From Microdochium bolleyi (taxonomy: Eukaryota; Ascomycota; Sordariomycetes; Xylariales; Microdochiaceae): a DNA stretch of 64,000 nucleotides. The notes under the pieces were generated by a model. The model saw only the letters and a program-made list of their open reading frames with translations. It did no database searches and had not been told where the DNA came from. The DNA lies in assembly GCA_001566295.1 (NCBI GenBank), contig KQ964265.1, positions 62,001-126,000 of the forward strand, written 5' to 3'. The translations under genes were made by a program, and so were the position numbers. The first letter of the stretch is position 1, and every line of letters starts with the position of its first letter. Positions 41,154 through 51,580 of this stretch are shown here, piece by piece.

Positions 41154-41635
41154 GTGCACCCATACATCTTTGTTGAGTTTCCCGCATACTAGCGGTGGTA
41201 TCATCGCTACGTCGCCTCACTTTACACCTTTTGTACACTTCCAATCAGATGAATACTAGGTGGATAGCCAAACTCTATAGCAGATACAACTCTTGTGAAT
41301 TAATTTACAAACTTTCGGAAGTAATCTGCACCGGGGATCATGCAATCGGCCAATAGGGTTCCTACTCTGTTCGCTAAGACTGAATCGCAGAGCATCCATA
41401 AGACGTAACACGGTCGATGTAGCTTCAAAAGTCCGAGTGCGCGGGGCGAGCCAGGGGCCTGGCTTGATGAGGCTTCTAATTATACGCATAGGCTCTGACT
41501 TGGCCAAATTGATGCAGTCTGCATAATGCAACTCTATTTCTTCATTCAATCTACATCGTCAGCCGTCGTGTTATCGCGGCGGATAACTTCGCAACCCCAT
41601 GTCCTTGAACCATGGTCCCGAGAGCAGCCAGCGCC
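41154..41635. other. Convergent intergenic region between transporter and beta-mannosidase
   Basis: 482 bp of presumed 3' flanks, moderately A/T-rich. Nothing recognised. Confidence 0.45.
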
Positions 41636-44281
41636 TTATTTGATCAAGTTCAAACACTTCAACTCAAACTTCGTCCCCTTACCCGCTCCTTGCACCCCAA
41701 TCTTCACCCTCTCACCCGGCACGATGTCTACCAAGTTGTCCAACAGCTTCACCCCATCATCCTCGCACTCCAAGGCCACGCCCTTCACGGGCACCTCTGC
41801 GCTGACTTCTATGCTCCTCAGATCGTCCGAGAGCTTAGCTTCCAGCTTCTTCGGCTCCGCGAAGTGCACGTACTTCAACGGCTGCGGCCAGTCGATGTAT
41901 CGTGCAATCTGAGTGCCGTCTTGTGTGGTTAGGTAGGCTCCCACGACGATCTGCGCGCTTTCTTTCTCCTCTTTGGCACGGATGGCGTCGTCAAAGTCGA
42001 TGATGGCAATCTCGGTCGATTGGTTTGGTCGCAGGGTACAGCTGGTGGACAGCTTTGGCGAGGAAAGCTCCTCGCCCGTCTTGATAACCCAGTACCGGAT
42101 CGTGCAGTAGAGCGTCTCGCTTCTCAGTGTCAGGTTTGATCCCCAGACCCTGAACTGCGTCAACTGCTCTGGTCTGCCCAGGTTGCCTTTTCTCTGTCTC
42201 TCCGTCACAGTGCGTTCCAGGCCGATGGTAATTGGCCGCAGCTCTCGCGCGATCGCGTGATACGCATGCTTCGGGTGCAAGTGGTAGTCGCAGATTGCCC
42301 ATGACGTGACAGGCCAGCAGTCGTTGATCTGCCAGACCAGCACACCCGCACATTTCTCCTTTCCGACCCCAGCCCATTCTCGCCGCCAGATGCGATAGCA
42401 AGAGCTCAAACACTCCGCCTGCATCAGTTGCGTGCTGTATACATAATCTTCCAGAGAGGCGACCGTGTATCGCATATTCTCCACGAGATACAGCGCGAGC
42501 CGGCGCTCGTGTCCATCAGCCTTGTTGTGGAAGTCCACAGTCGCTGACTGGGGGTACCGATCTGGGTCGTCCTTGCCAAGCGGCAGGTAGCCGTCGATTG
42601 TCTTGACAGAGGGGAAAGCCTCCATGCCAAATTCTGAGATGAATCGTCCGGTGAGCTTGGCAGCCTCTTGGTACCTCAGCTGCGAACCATGCCAGATATT
42701 CCACTGATGGACATCGCCGACGGTCAAGTCACTAGACTGCTTTGGCGCGCCCCACGGACTGCCCGGGTGGTAGAAGGTATCTGGGATCATCTCTTTGCAG
42801 ACAGAGGGGAGTAGCGACTCGTAGATGTAGCGAGCTGGAAAGTTGGTCTTGAGCCAGCTTTGGGGATCCTTGTCCTCCCAGTCGTAGGTCAACTTGTTGT
42901 CCTCGGCAATCTGGTAGTCTTCGTTGTTGCCCGCCCATATAACAATGGAGGGGTGATGGCGGAGCAGCCTGATATTCTCCACTGCTTCCCGCTTAACCGA
43001 CTCCAAGAACTCTGGAAAAGCCGGATAGTTGCCGCAGCCAAACATAAAGTCCTGCCAGACCAGGATGCCCATCTCGTCGCAGGCATTATACAAGGCCTCT
43101 TGTTCGTAAATGCCGCCTGCCCAGACGCGGAGCATGACTTGGTTGCCGTCTGCAACGAGCTTCACCCAGTCGTAGTATTTCTCGTCAGAAACACGGCAGA
43201 TGAAGTTATCAGCCGGGATCCAGTTGCTGCCTCCGCAAAAGATTGGTTCGTTGTTGATCCTGAAGAAGAAGCTGGAACCTGGGGTGCCGTCAGAGAATGG
43301 CGTTTGAATAACCTCAGCCTTGCGCAGACCAATCCTCTTGGTCGCAGTGTCGACTTTGGCGTCATCAGGCCCGAGAAGAGTAGCTTCCACGGTGTAAAGA
43401 GGCTGTTCTCCATAGCCTCTTGGCCACCAAAGCCTAGGATTGCGTACTGCAAAGGTCGCGGTGGCGTGGGCGTTGTCGGATACGCGGACAGTCTCCGAGG
43501 CAATGACTTGGCCATCTATAGAGGCGTCAAAGCGGACCGCAGAAGCGTCCCCTTCAATCACAGCCTGAGCGACAACGTTTGCGGACTTGAGAGAGTCATC
43601 GACCTCGGTCTCGGTGTACAAGTCGCTGATTCGAGCCGAGTATACCTCGAGGCTGATGGGCCTCCAAGGACCAGCTGTCAACAGCTTCGGACCCCAATCC
43701 CAACCCTAAAAGACATGATTAGAAACCCCTTTTTCGCTAATGATTTTCGTCTAAACGGACAAACTCACCCAGTGATATTGTGCTTTCCTCACCGGCAACC
43801 GCGAGACATCGCCATTGGCGCACACCCAGGTATGATCGGGGTGTTTGTCAACGAGCTGCTGGCCACGCTCAGAAGCCGAGGCGAAGTGGATGACGAGGTC
43901 GTTTTCTTGGCTCCCGCTGTTCAGAAGTCTTGTTACTTCCACTCGTTCCGGGACAAACATGTTGTCGGTTTCAAGGATCACCTGTCCGTTCAGCGTGACC
44001 GTCGCGAAAGTGTCGAGACCCTCGAAAGCCAAGACGGCTTTCTCTCCAGTGTGTATCTCGGGCGTAGCAAACGAAGTCTTATAGACCCATTCAACTTCAC
44101 CGACCCATTGCACATCGAGCTCATTCTTCCCAATGTTGGGGTCGGGGATTTTCTTGTGGTGGAGGAGGTCGAGGTGGACTTGTGTTGGGAACTGCGAGAC
44201 CGAGAGGAACTCCTGATCGTCCTCGTCGTTGCGTTTGAACTGCCACTTGTCTCTGACGGGCGTCACTTTGCGGAGTGACAT
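41636..44281 (-). CDS. GH2 beta-mannosidase, intracellular
   Basis: Two exons, 44281-43769 and 43705-41636, with a 63-bp phase-0 intron, give 860 residues, a normal length for GH2 beta-mannosidases. It starts MSLRKVTPVRDKWQFK without a signal peptide, as in the cytosolic beta-mannosidase clade. The splice joins QYHW to GWDWGPKL, a hallmark block. Catalytic residues are visible: acid/base Glu about 433 in WAGNNEDY and nucleophile Glu about 529 in ISEFGMEAF. FICGGSNWIPAD-type and WQINDCWPV blocks are also typical. It would release mannose from imported manno-oligosaccharides. It converges on the MFS transporter and closes the putative mannan cluster. The 44281 start is the first in-frame ATG. 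Confidence 0.92.
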
Positions 44282-45330
44282 GACATGCAGACTACGCCTC
44301 AAGGTGAGGGCTGACTGAAGGCTGGCTGCGAGGTCGTCACGGCTGAGTGGTGCAGAGCGCCGGAGTGGTCGCGGAAATTGAGTCCGGGACGCTGTTGGGT
44401 TTGGATCAGGCTGGTCTCCAGAAAGATCAGCTGCAGACGAACTCTACAAATCTCAAATAGCATACAAAAAAAAAATGAAACAAGCCCTCATTTATGACCA
44501 GAGGCAACATTTATTTAGTACGGTTTTTAATTCAAGTATGGGAGCTCGTCAATGTTAAGCCGCCAATTGCTCTAAAAACGGACGGGGACTTCCTGATCCA
44601 GCACAGAACATGGTAGATCAATGGGATTCATACTTGGTCAGCCAGTCACTTGCCTCTTTGGGTGCGGGCGGGATGCAAAAAGTGCACCCATTCGAGGTTA
44701 GATGTGGCGAGACTGGGATGTGTGGAGAGCTTATTCCTCTCTAGCCAATTTGGGCACGGGCGGCTTGGTACAGTAAAGTCGGGAAAGGTCCAAAATGTCC
44801 GAAGGGTGCGAGGAGGCATGCACTAAGCGAGTTGTGCAGAGTGGACCGTACGAGGCAGGCATTACATAAAAACACTCATAAAGCTCTATGGTAGTTAAGT
44901 AGAGTAATGTACATAACTAACGAAGCAATTATTATATCATATCATAATACGAACCCAGTGAATAGCCACTACGTGTAAGCCTCCTTATGAAAAGATTAAA
45001 TAGACTTGAGTAACTTAATACTAGGAAGGCTAGTTTACAGTCGTTACTACGACAAATCAACCGATAAAGATACAGCCCTACCTACTACATGTCATGACAC
45101 CTAGCAAATGCTAGCAAAATCTGGTCAAAGCTGGTTTCAAGTCCCAATAATAACAAGGAAAAGCAAAACAGGCTTGAGGAAAGTCAAGTCTGGATTTGTC
45201 TACCGTGGGGGTATGGATATTCAAGTGCTGCTCAGTACAACCAAGAAACAGCTAAGCAATATGTCAGATACCCATATAGTCACGTTGCCCTCACCAGGTT
45301 CAGTCTGGGCCATGTGTTTTCCTAACCTAG
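44282..45330. other. A/T-rich intergenic region, 1.05 kb
   Basis: Promoter of the beta-mannosidase, then from about 44860 to 45110 a strongly A/T-rich, TpA-rich stretch with many stop codons. It could be a decayed repeat, but no transposon feature is visible. No gene recognised. Confidence 0.5.
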
Positions 45331-46480
45331 TTACCAGGAAAGGAGCTTCCAGCACGACCTATGCGGTCTTTTGGCTGGAGACGAACCGGAAGCCACGCGA
45401 GCCAGTTGCGTGTTGATGAGGAACTCTGCCAGGCCGATCTCGATAATGTCAGGACTCTCCTTCTCCTCCTCCTCCTCCTCTACCGCCGCCGCCTGCTGCT
45501 GCTGCCGTGCCGATAAATCCACCAAACAGCCAACATAACCCGGCCGCTTATACACCATCGCCGTTTTCTGCCGCCGTCGGTGCCGACTACGCGTCCGTCC
45601 TCCATCCTTCAGTGCATCGGCGGCACGGCGCTGCAGGGCGTTGATAGCGCGCGACGGGCAGTTCACGGGCGGCTCGAACAGCACCGCGCGCTGCCTCTGG
45701 AGCTCCCACGGCCGCGAGAAGATCTCGATCCCGCGCCGGCCGGGGTCGTCGACGTGGTACACGAGGAGAAGGATGTATGCGTCGCTGGAGCCGTGGCGGT
45801 AGGAGTGCATCTAGATAAGATGTCTGAGCATCAGTCATCCTAGTACGTTCTCGTGCTGAAGATACCACATGGTATTCTTCGGGGTAGTTAAGAAAGCAAT
45901 GAAGAAAGCAAGGGCTGGAGGAAAACACAGTGAATGTACCATCTTCACCTGATTATCGCTGATCCCGAACGGCACGGCGTGGCTCCTCGTAGTGGTCTTG
46001 ACCTCGACATGGTACGTCGTGCCGCGCGACCAAGCCGGGTCGAGCGGTGCCCCGACCCGCGTGAGAAGGTCGCGCATCGACAGGGTGAAGTCGTGGTACG
46101 TGAAGTCGGCATGGCGCCCTTCGCCCTCGCGGAACGGCGGGAAGCCCGTGCTCGCCTCGTGAGAGCGCAGGCGGCTCGTCCAGTTGTGGTAGGTCACGCC
46201 GTGGAGGTGCTGGGAGAGGAAATCGAAGACCTGTGAGTGTCACATGAAGGGGTCACATGGGATTAGTCTTCTAACGGCTGCCCTTGGCTCCCGGATTGTG
46301 GCCGAAGAAGACTCCTGTGAGAGCTGGGATGATGAAAGTTGTGGGGAGAATGAAACTCACCACCTTCTCGCCTCTATAGCCGATGCTCCTCCTCATCTCC
46401 ATTGCAGCGATGGAGCGTGGGTGTGAGCGATATTCAGGAATAGTGTGAATATTGGAAATCAGATGTTCGATGTTGGGCAT
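45331..46480 (-). CDS. NO VEIN C-terminal (DUF3883)-type protein, short form
   Basis: Three exons, 46480-46361, 46230-45940 and 45810-45331, introns 130 and 129 bp, all phase 0, encode about 296 residues. The middle holds GYRGEKVVFDFLSQ, then a DFTYHDF element and YHVEVKTTT, followed by GISDNQVKMMHSYRHGSSDAYILLLV. The GE..V...L helix, a D...ExK core and a following SxNQ block are the features of the DUF3883 domain, a restriction-endonuclease-like (PD-(D/E)XK) fold. In plants and many fungi this domain sits at the end of a very long protein; here it is nearly alone. The tail has QQQQ and a run of seven Glu/Lys residues. An alternative second donor (GTGAAG, nine bases earlier) would drop three residues. 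Function unknown. Confidence 0.65.
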
Positions 46481-47112
46481 CCGCGAAGGTTGTGTTGATT
46501 TCTGAGAGGCCGGCAGCAACTGAGCAAAGTTATGAACTGACTGTAGCAACTATCCGAGCCGCAATAGGTATCAAAGAAAGCCCTCCGGTGATGTGAGTCT
46601 CATCTGGCGCAGTAGGGAAAATAGGAGCGCGATGTCAGAGAGGATTATCAAGCAGTTCGAGATTATGAGTCAAGATGAAGGCGAGGTGTACAGTTTCCCA
46701 ATGTTTCCCAGAAGTCGCGGAATCATCGCCTCTGGCCATTAATAATCAGTTTCTCATATTGAAGGGGAGAAATCCCAGGATTAGCTCAGTGTTGACAGCG
46801 TGGTTGCCCGTCGTCATTACTTATCATTATTTGTCTGCTCGGAAGTCAGCAGTAATGAGAGCGTCGTGATGAGATGCTGCACGGGGGCCACAGAACTGGG
46901 CTCATCTTTACGCTCATATATTCGGAGGGCTAGAACATTGCACGAATATCTGGAGTAGTACCAACCAACTTCAAGAGTGTCATCTAGGTTACAGGCCCCC
47001 GAGGTATTCGTAGCTCCCAACCCACTATATAGCCATGATACTCCGTCTCTGGGTCGGCCTCGGATTCCCGAAGTCCTGCCCCCATCACCGCCCGAGAATC
47101 TTCAATGTTCCC
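46481..47112. other. Intergenic region, 0.6 kb
   Basis: Promoter of the DUF3883-type gene and 3' flank of the next minus-strand gene. No upstream ATP-ase part of a long NO VEIN protein is visible in it. Confidence 0.45.
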
Positions 47113-48371
47113 TCACACCTCTGGAGCAACTCCCTGCCCAGACCCCGCGCCCGCGCGCGGCCGACCCGCCGCCACCTCGGACACGTGAACAACCTGCCGG
47201 TCCTCGCGCACCATGCTGGCCGGCACATCGCTCCCGGACCGGCGGATGCTGAAGCGGAAGTCGAACGCAAACGGGCCCAGCGTGAGGTTGACACTGGTTA
47301 GGGTCTCGCTGACCGCACCGGCCTCGTACGTGATGAACCGCGTGGTCCGGTTCGTGCGGACGAGGTGCAGCACGCGGGCGATGAAGAGGGTGAGATGGAC
47401 CAGACTGTTTTGCCGGAAGGTTAGAAATGATTCAAGCAAATCTTCCAACAATAGGGGCTGCCACCGTACGACAAGCCCAGACAGACAGCGCTAGCGCCAC
47501 GGAGAGAGAGAGAGAGAGAGAAAAGGAAGCACCTACGCGAACAGCAGCCCAGCGACGCCCCACGCAGCCGCGACCCCGTTGGCCACGTCGCTGTACGGCC
47601 AGCATGCGGCCTCGGTGTCCGGGTCCTTCGGCCAGTCGTAGCAGTAGAAGTTCCTCGGCACGGAGCTAGCGACGTCGCTGGCGTACGAGGCGACGTAGGA
47701 CGCCGTGAGCGCGTCGACCATGATGACGAACAATGCCGCAGCAGCAGCAGCAGGAACGTTGCTGCTACGGCGGCGGAGGAGCCAGACATCGATGAGGAGG
47801 ACGAACACGGCCTGTTTTTCACACATTGGTTCAGTGGATCAAGGTTAGCTGGTGGTTACCCAAAGGCCGTTCACAGTAGTGGACTGGGAGAGAATCCACG
47901 GGACTCCCCGGTGAAAGGGGGTCACATAATAGGGTCATGATGGCTCTGACTCACGTAGGCCGTGACGATGCCGAGCGCGTCCGTGAGACGATACACGTGG
48001 CGCAGGTGGGCCGGGGCGAATGCGATGAGCAGCGTGGCGGCCAGGCTCAGAGCGCTCACGACCAGCGCGAGCGCGAGGGACATCCAGGTCAGGCTCGTGA
48101 TCCTGCGCCGCAGCTTGTCGATGGCCGCCGCGCGGTCGTCTGTGGCTGTTTGGTCCTCCTCTTCTCCATCTTCTCCGTTCGGACCGGGAAGCTGCGGATG
48201 CTGCTCGTCGCTATCGTCGCGTGCTGGCGGTGCAGTCGCCGCTGTCGGAGCGGCCGACGATGATCCAGAAGCCGATGGACCGAGGAGCGCCGTAGTCTCG
48301 GTGGGTTCAATCTCATCGTGCGTGCTGCTACTGCTGCCGCCCTGAGGGCGAGAGCTGGGTCCTGCGTCCAT
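47113..48371 (-). CDS. Four-helix membrane protein with acidic N-terminal tail (uncharacterised)
   Basis: Three exons, 48371-47955, 47811-47537 and 47404-47113, introns 143 and 132 bp, encode about 327 residues. The first 90 residues are Ser/Ala/Asp/Glu-rich and hydrophilic. Four hydrophobic segments follow: SLTWMSLALALVVSALSLAA, GIVTAYAVFVLLIDVWL (rebuilt across intron 1), AAAAALFVIMVDALTASYVAS, and GVAAAWGVAGLLFA/LVHLTLFIARVL (rebuilt across intron 2). Between helices 3 and 4 is a loop with two Cys (FYCYDW, EAACWPY). Topology is like MARVEL proteins, but the sequence is not related in an obvious way to paralogues A-C. Both introns were chosen because they complete hydrophobic helices in frame. 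Confidence 0.72.
47502..47520. repeat. (GA)n microsatellite in the second intron
   Basis: About nine GA units, lying 17 bp from the donor of intron 2 of the preceding feature. Confidence 0.85.
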
Positions 48372-49386
48372 CGTCTAATGCTGTGCGACAAGAAAGGCGT
48401 TTCGGTCAAATAGAGGAGCGAATTTTGTAAGATTGAAAGTTGAGAAGTCGAGAAGGGAAAGAAGAATTGCACTTTCCCCGAGAACGTGAGAGGAGTGAGT
48501 GAGACCAGCATGTTGTTGGCTGGTTGTCTACCTTGTATATATGACTGGGTGTGGGATATAAATAGCACATGAGACTGCGGGGAGGACACGAAATGGTCCC
48601 CGAGCCGTGGCGCAGGCAGCAGCAGCACCAGCGCCTGGGACACCTTTATGTGTGCACGTAGTTGCTAGGCAAGGGACTACTTTGTTCGTTATTTAAGTGT
48701 CCATAGCTAAATTACAAGAGCGACGCGATTGAGATCTGGCAAGACCAGTTGAAACGACATCGGGGTTGTAGTCCGAAGGTGTTGTGAGACATTGTCCGGC
48801 CAATTACTTCGCGGAAGAAGCCGATGATCGGCACCACAAAGGCGGAGATAACACCGGTGCGCTGGGGCAGGCTGCAGCCTTTTTGGATACACAGTCCTGC
48901 GATCTGGCATTTGGGCAGATCTGCAATAGATCTAGCATTAATCAGGGTACGCACCTCGCGCATGCCAGATACCTGACCGGGAGCCTCGTGGCAACATGAG
49001 AATAAGTCGTTGTCACTCCTGCTAAATGGCTGGATTGCGCGTTGTAGCACCAAGACTTTCCGAGCTTCTGAGATTTCCAGTACTATCCAGTATGAAATAC
49101 AAGACGTGCTATATACAACATATATGCCTCCCAAATCGCTATCAAGAAATTGCCACAGCTATAGCATTCCGGCATTACAGCGTTAAGTCGTTAGTATCCT
49201 CCTCGATTTGAATTGAACTATCCGCAGGTCGCGGATCGCGAAGACGCTGCGGCGTCACCACCAAGCATGGCACAGCTCCCAGAATGGACTGCACCTGAAC
49301 TTTTCCCCCGCTACGCGCTCCTCGGGGCCCGTGAGCAATCCTTCGTCGCTCTGCTCCCGTACACGCACACACACTAACCTCACAGC
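48372..49386. other. Intergenic region, 1.0 kb
   Basis: Promoter of the four-helix protein and 3' flank of the MARVEL-like gene. A minus-strand open frame around 48712-48960 reads with cysteines (LPKCQIAGLC) but has no complete gene around it. Confidence 0.4.
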
Positions 49387-50170
49387 TCAGACGTACGCCC
49401 GGCGGTGGGAGTGGTGGGAGCTGCGCCTGCTGCCGCCGTGGCTCCTGCTGCGGCTGCGGTGGCCGTGGCGGTGGACGTGGGTCTCGCGGGTGTAGTACGT
49501 CTTGCGGGAGTCGCGCTTGGAGCTGAGGCGGTCGCCCTGCCACCAGGCGAGGACGCTGGTGAAGAAGAACATGATGCAGTTCATGATGCCAAAGGCGAAG
49601 CAGGCCTTGAGCATGGCGCACGTCTTGTCGATGCTGACGTCGACGCCCGCGACGCTGCCGCTGGCCCAGCCAATGTTGAAGGCCCAGCCGTCGGTGCGGC
49701 GGACGGCGGTGCAGTCGGCGCCGGCCATGGCGCGCATGTACCACACGGCGGCGATGAAGGCGCCGACGAAGCCGAGGTCGATGAGGGCGACGGCGAGGGC
49801 GTTGGCCGAGGAGCGGTGGTAGGTGAAGAGGGTGTAGAGGGCCCAGGCGAGAGCGATGGTGCTGACGATGAACATGACGAGGACAATGTCCGGGGTGAGG
49901 GCGTTGCGCTCGACGTAGCCGTGGACGAACCAGGCGAGCATGCCCATCGTGGGGATCTGTGGCGCGTGAGGAGGCAAGGTCAGCGGGCTGCTCTTCTTTG
50001 TCGGTGCCGTGTGCGACACGCTGTGGTAGGGAGCACAAGGCGCCATTGCCGCGGACTCGGGATGGTGCGCGCAAATGCGCCGGAGCTCGACTTGAGGACG
50101 GCGGTTTTGAACTTACCAGAGTCAAGATCTGCATTACGCGCCAGAAGGCGAAGAAGATGGCGAAGATCAT
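49387..50170 (-). CDS. MARVEL-like four-helix membrane protein with a basic His/Ser/Arg tail
   Basis: Two exons, 50170-50117 and 49956-49387, with a 160-bp phase-0 intron, encode 207 residues. The first exon, MIFAIFFAFWRVMQILTL, is the start of helix 1 and continues as IPTMGMLAWFVHGYV; a very short first exon ending in a helix is common in fungal MARVEL genes. Further helices are VLVMFIVSTIALAWALYTLF, AVALIDLGFVGAFIAAVWY and FAFGIMNCIMFFFTSVLAWW. The loop between helices 3 and 4 has two Cys. The C-terminal tail is a dense mix of His, Arg and Ser (HRHGHRSRSRSHGG). Predicted integral membrane protein of unknown role. Confidence 0.78.
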
Positions 50171-51580
50171 GGTGGCGGCTGGGTGTCGACTGCGACGACG
50201 GCGATGACGGGACGTGTGCAAGCTTGGAAGGGTCGTCTGTGTGGTTGGAGTTGACAGAAGACGCGCGCGACAACGGCTTTCAAGTCTGCGACCTGTGGTG
50301 GTGGGAAGCGACGACGATAAGTGCGTGCGTGGAGGAAGGAGGGAAGGGAAGAAGAGAAGAAGAGATGACGACAGCGGACGGAACTGGGAGCGACAAGTTC
50401 AGGGCCCTGGAGGGCGGGCTGGGGGTCGCCGGCTTGTCTGTCCGATGCAACCTGCCGGGGTCCTGTCGAGCAAAGTCGAGAGGCTGGGGAACAAAGAGGT
50501 GTGAGAGAGAGCTGACGGGCGGGAACGCACCCAACCCAACCCACGTGGGGACGGGCACTTGTTCTGCACTGCTTCCCACGCACTCACTGCCACGAGGCAT
50601 CAACTCCCAATCTCCTGATCTTGCTGCTGGTGATATCACTGTTCTGACCACTGCACGATGCGGTCCCTTCGCAGCATTGGGCGCCAGTCGGTGCGCAAGT
50701 AAACAACAAAAGCAGGGCAGGTCCGTGGCGTTGGACACACCCACCCCGGGCGCGGATGACGACAGAGGGGCCGGGGGGGTCTTGGTGTCTTGTGTCTTGG
50801 GCGGGAGAGAACAAGAGCATTGTGTGTCTGTGGAAGTGGGCGTGGAGGGCGGGGCCCGCTCCTCGTTGGCCAGGTGAGCAGCTGATGCACACAGAAAGTC
50901 GAGGGACGGTACGGATTAACTAATTCCTCTTCCCTCTTCTACCCGCCCCGTCATCTTGGTCTATTGCCAGCAGCATTTCTATGGCCATCTCACTGCAGTG
51001 CAGCTGCTTTCCAGAGGCAGCCCCCGATGCGTCAGCGGGCGCCCCAGATGCAACCTGCAGTGCAGCACTCACTGCACGACTCGCTGTCTCACTCACTCGT
51101 CCCGACGGCAGAAAAAACGAGGCGGGTAACACAACAGAAGCGTTACGGAGCAGGGGAGTCCCCGGCCAGGCCCCACCCGGGCGCTCTAAAGTGCTTGCAG
51201 CACGGGGATCATCCCAGCCCCCCCTCTCTCTCTCTCTCTTGGTCCCAACTTCAATGCCCAGAGTGGACTCGGACAGTGTTTGGTCGAGTCCGAGCGGGGT
51301 CTTGGAAGCAGTTGTGAGGTACATACGCTACCTGGGCCTAGTCAGGAACCCAACGGGGCCTGTGCTGGTGTGTGCAGTATTATCCATGGACAGAGTGCAT
51401 ATCGCAGTCTGTGGGCCTGTCGACATCCTTGTGTACGCTTGGGTGAGAAGCCAGTTCATGATGGACCAAGCAGATACATCGCGGAGCATCGTCGGCCCCA
51501 GGGTGCTTGTCTCATTCGATCATCGGATCACCTGACCATCCGGGTATCTATCTTGCCTGTTCCACTAACCACTTACTTGC
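50171..51580. other. Intergenic region, 1.4 kb
   Basis: Upstream region of the MARVEL-like gene and 3' flank of DPH2. Pyrimidine-rich on the plus strand in places, with a CT microsatellite at 51224-51239. Open frames here lack motifs. Confidence 0.45.
51224..51239. repeat. (CT)8 microsatellite
   Basis: CT repeat in non-coding sequence about 340 bp beyond the DPH2 stop. Confidence 0.8.

Noticed and set aside
39756..41204. 482-codon minus-strand open frame opposite the sugar transporter
   Set aside because: Antisense shadow; the plus strand carries all sugar-porter signatures.
48712..48960. Minus-strand frame with LPKCQIAGLC...GC, considered as a CFEM-like fragment
   Set aside because: Only three cysteines in the right region, no signal peptide exon, and the plausible intron upstream leads to a different frame.
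49405..50877. 490-codon plus-strand open frame over the MARVEL-like gene and its promoter
   Set aside because: Low-complexity Ala/Val/Gly/Asp sequence mirroring the His/Arg/Ser tail gene; no motif.
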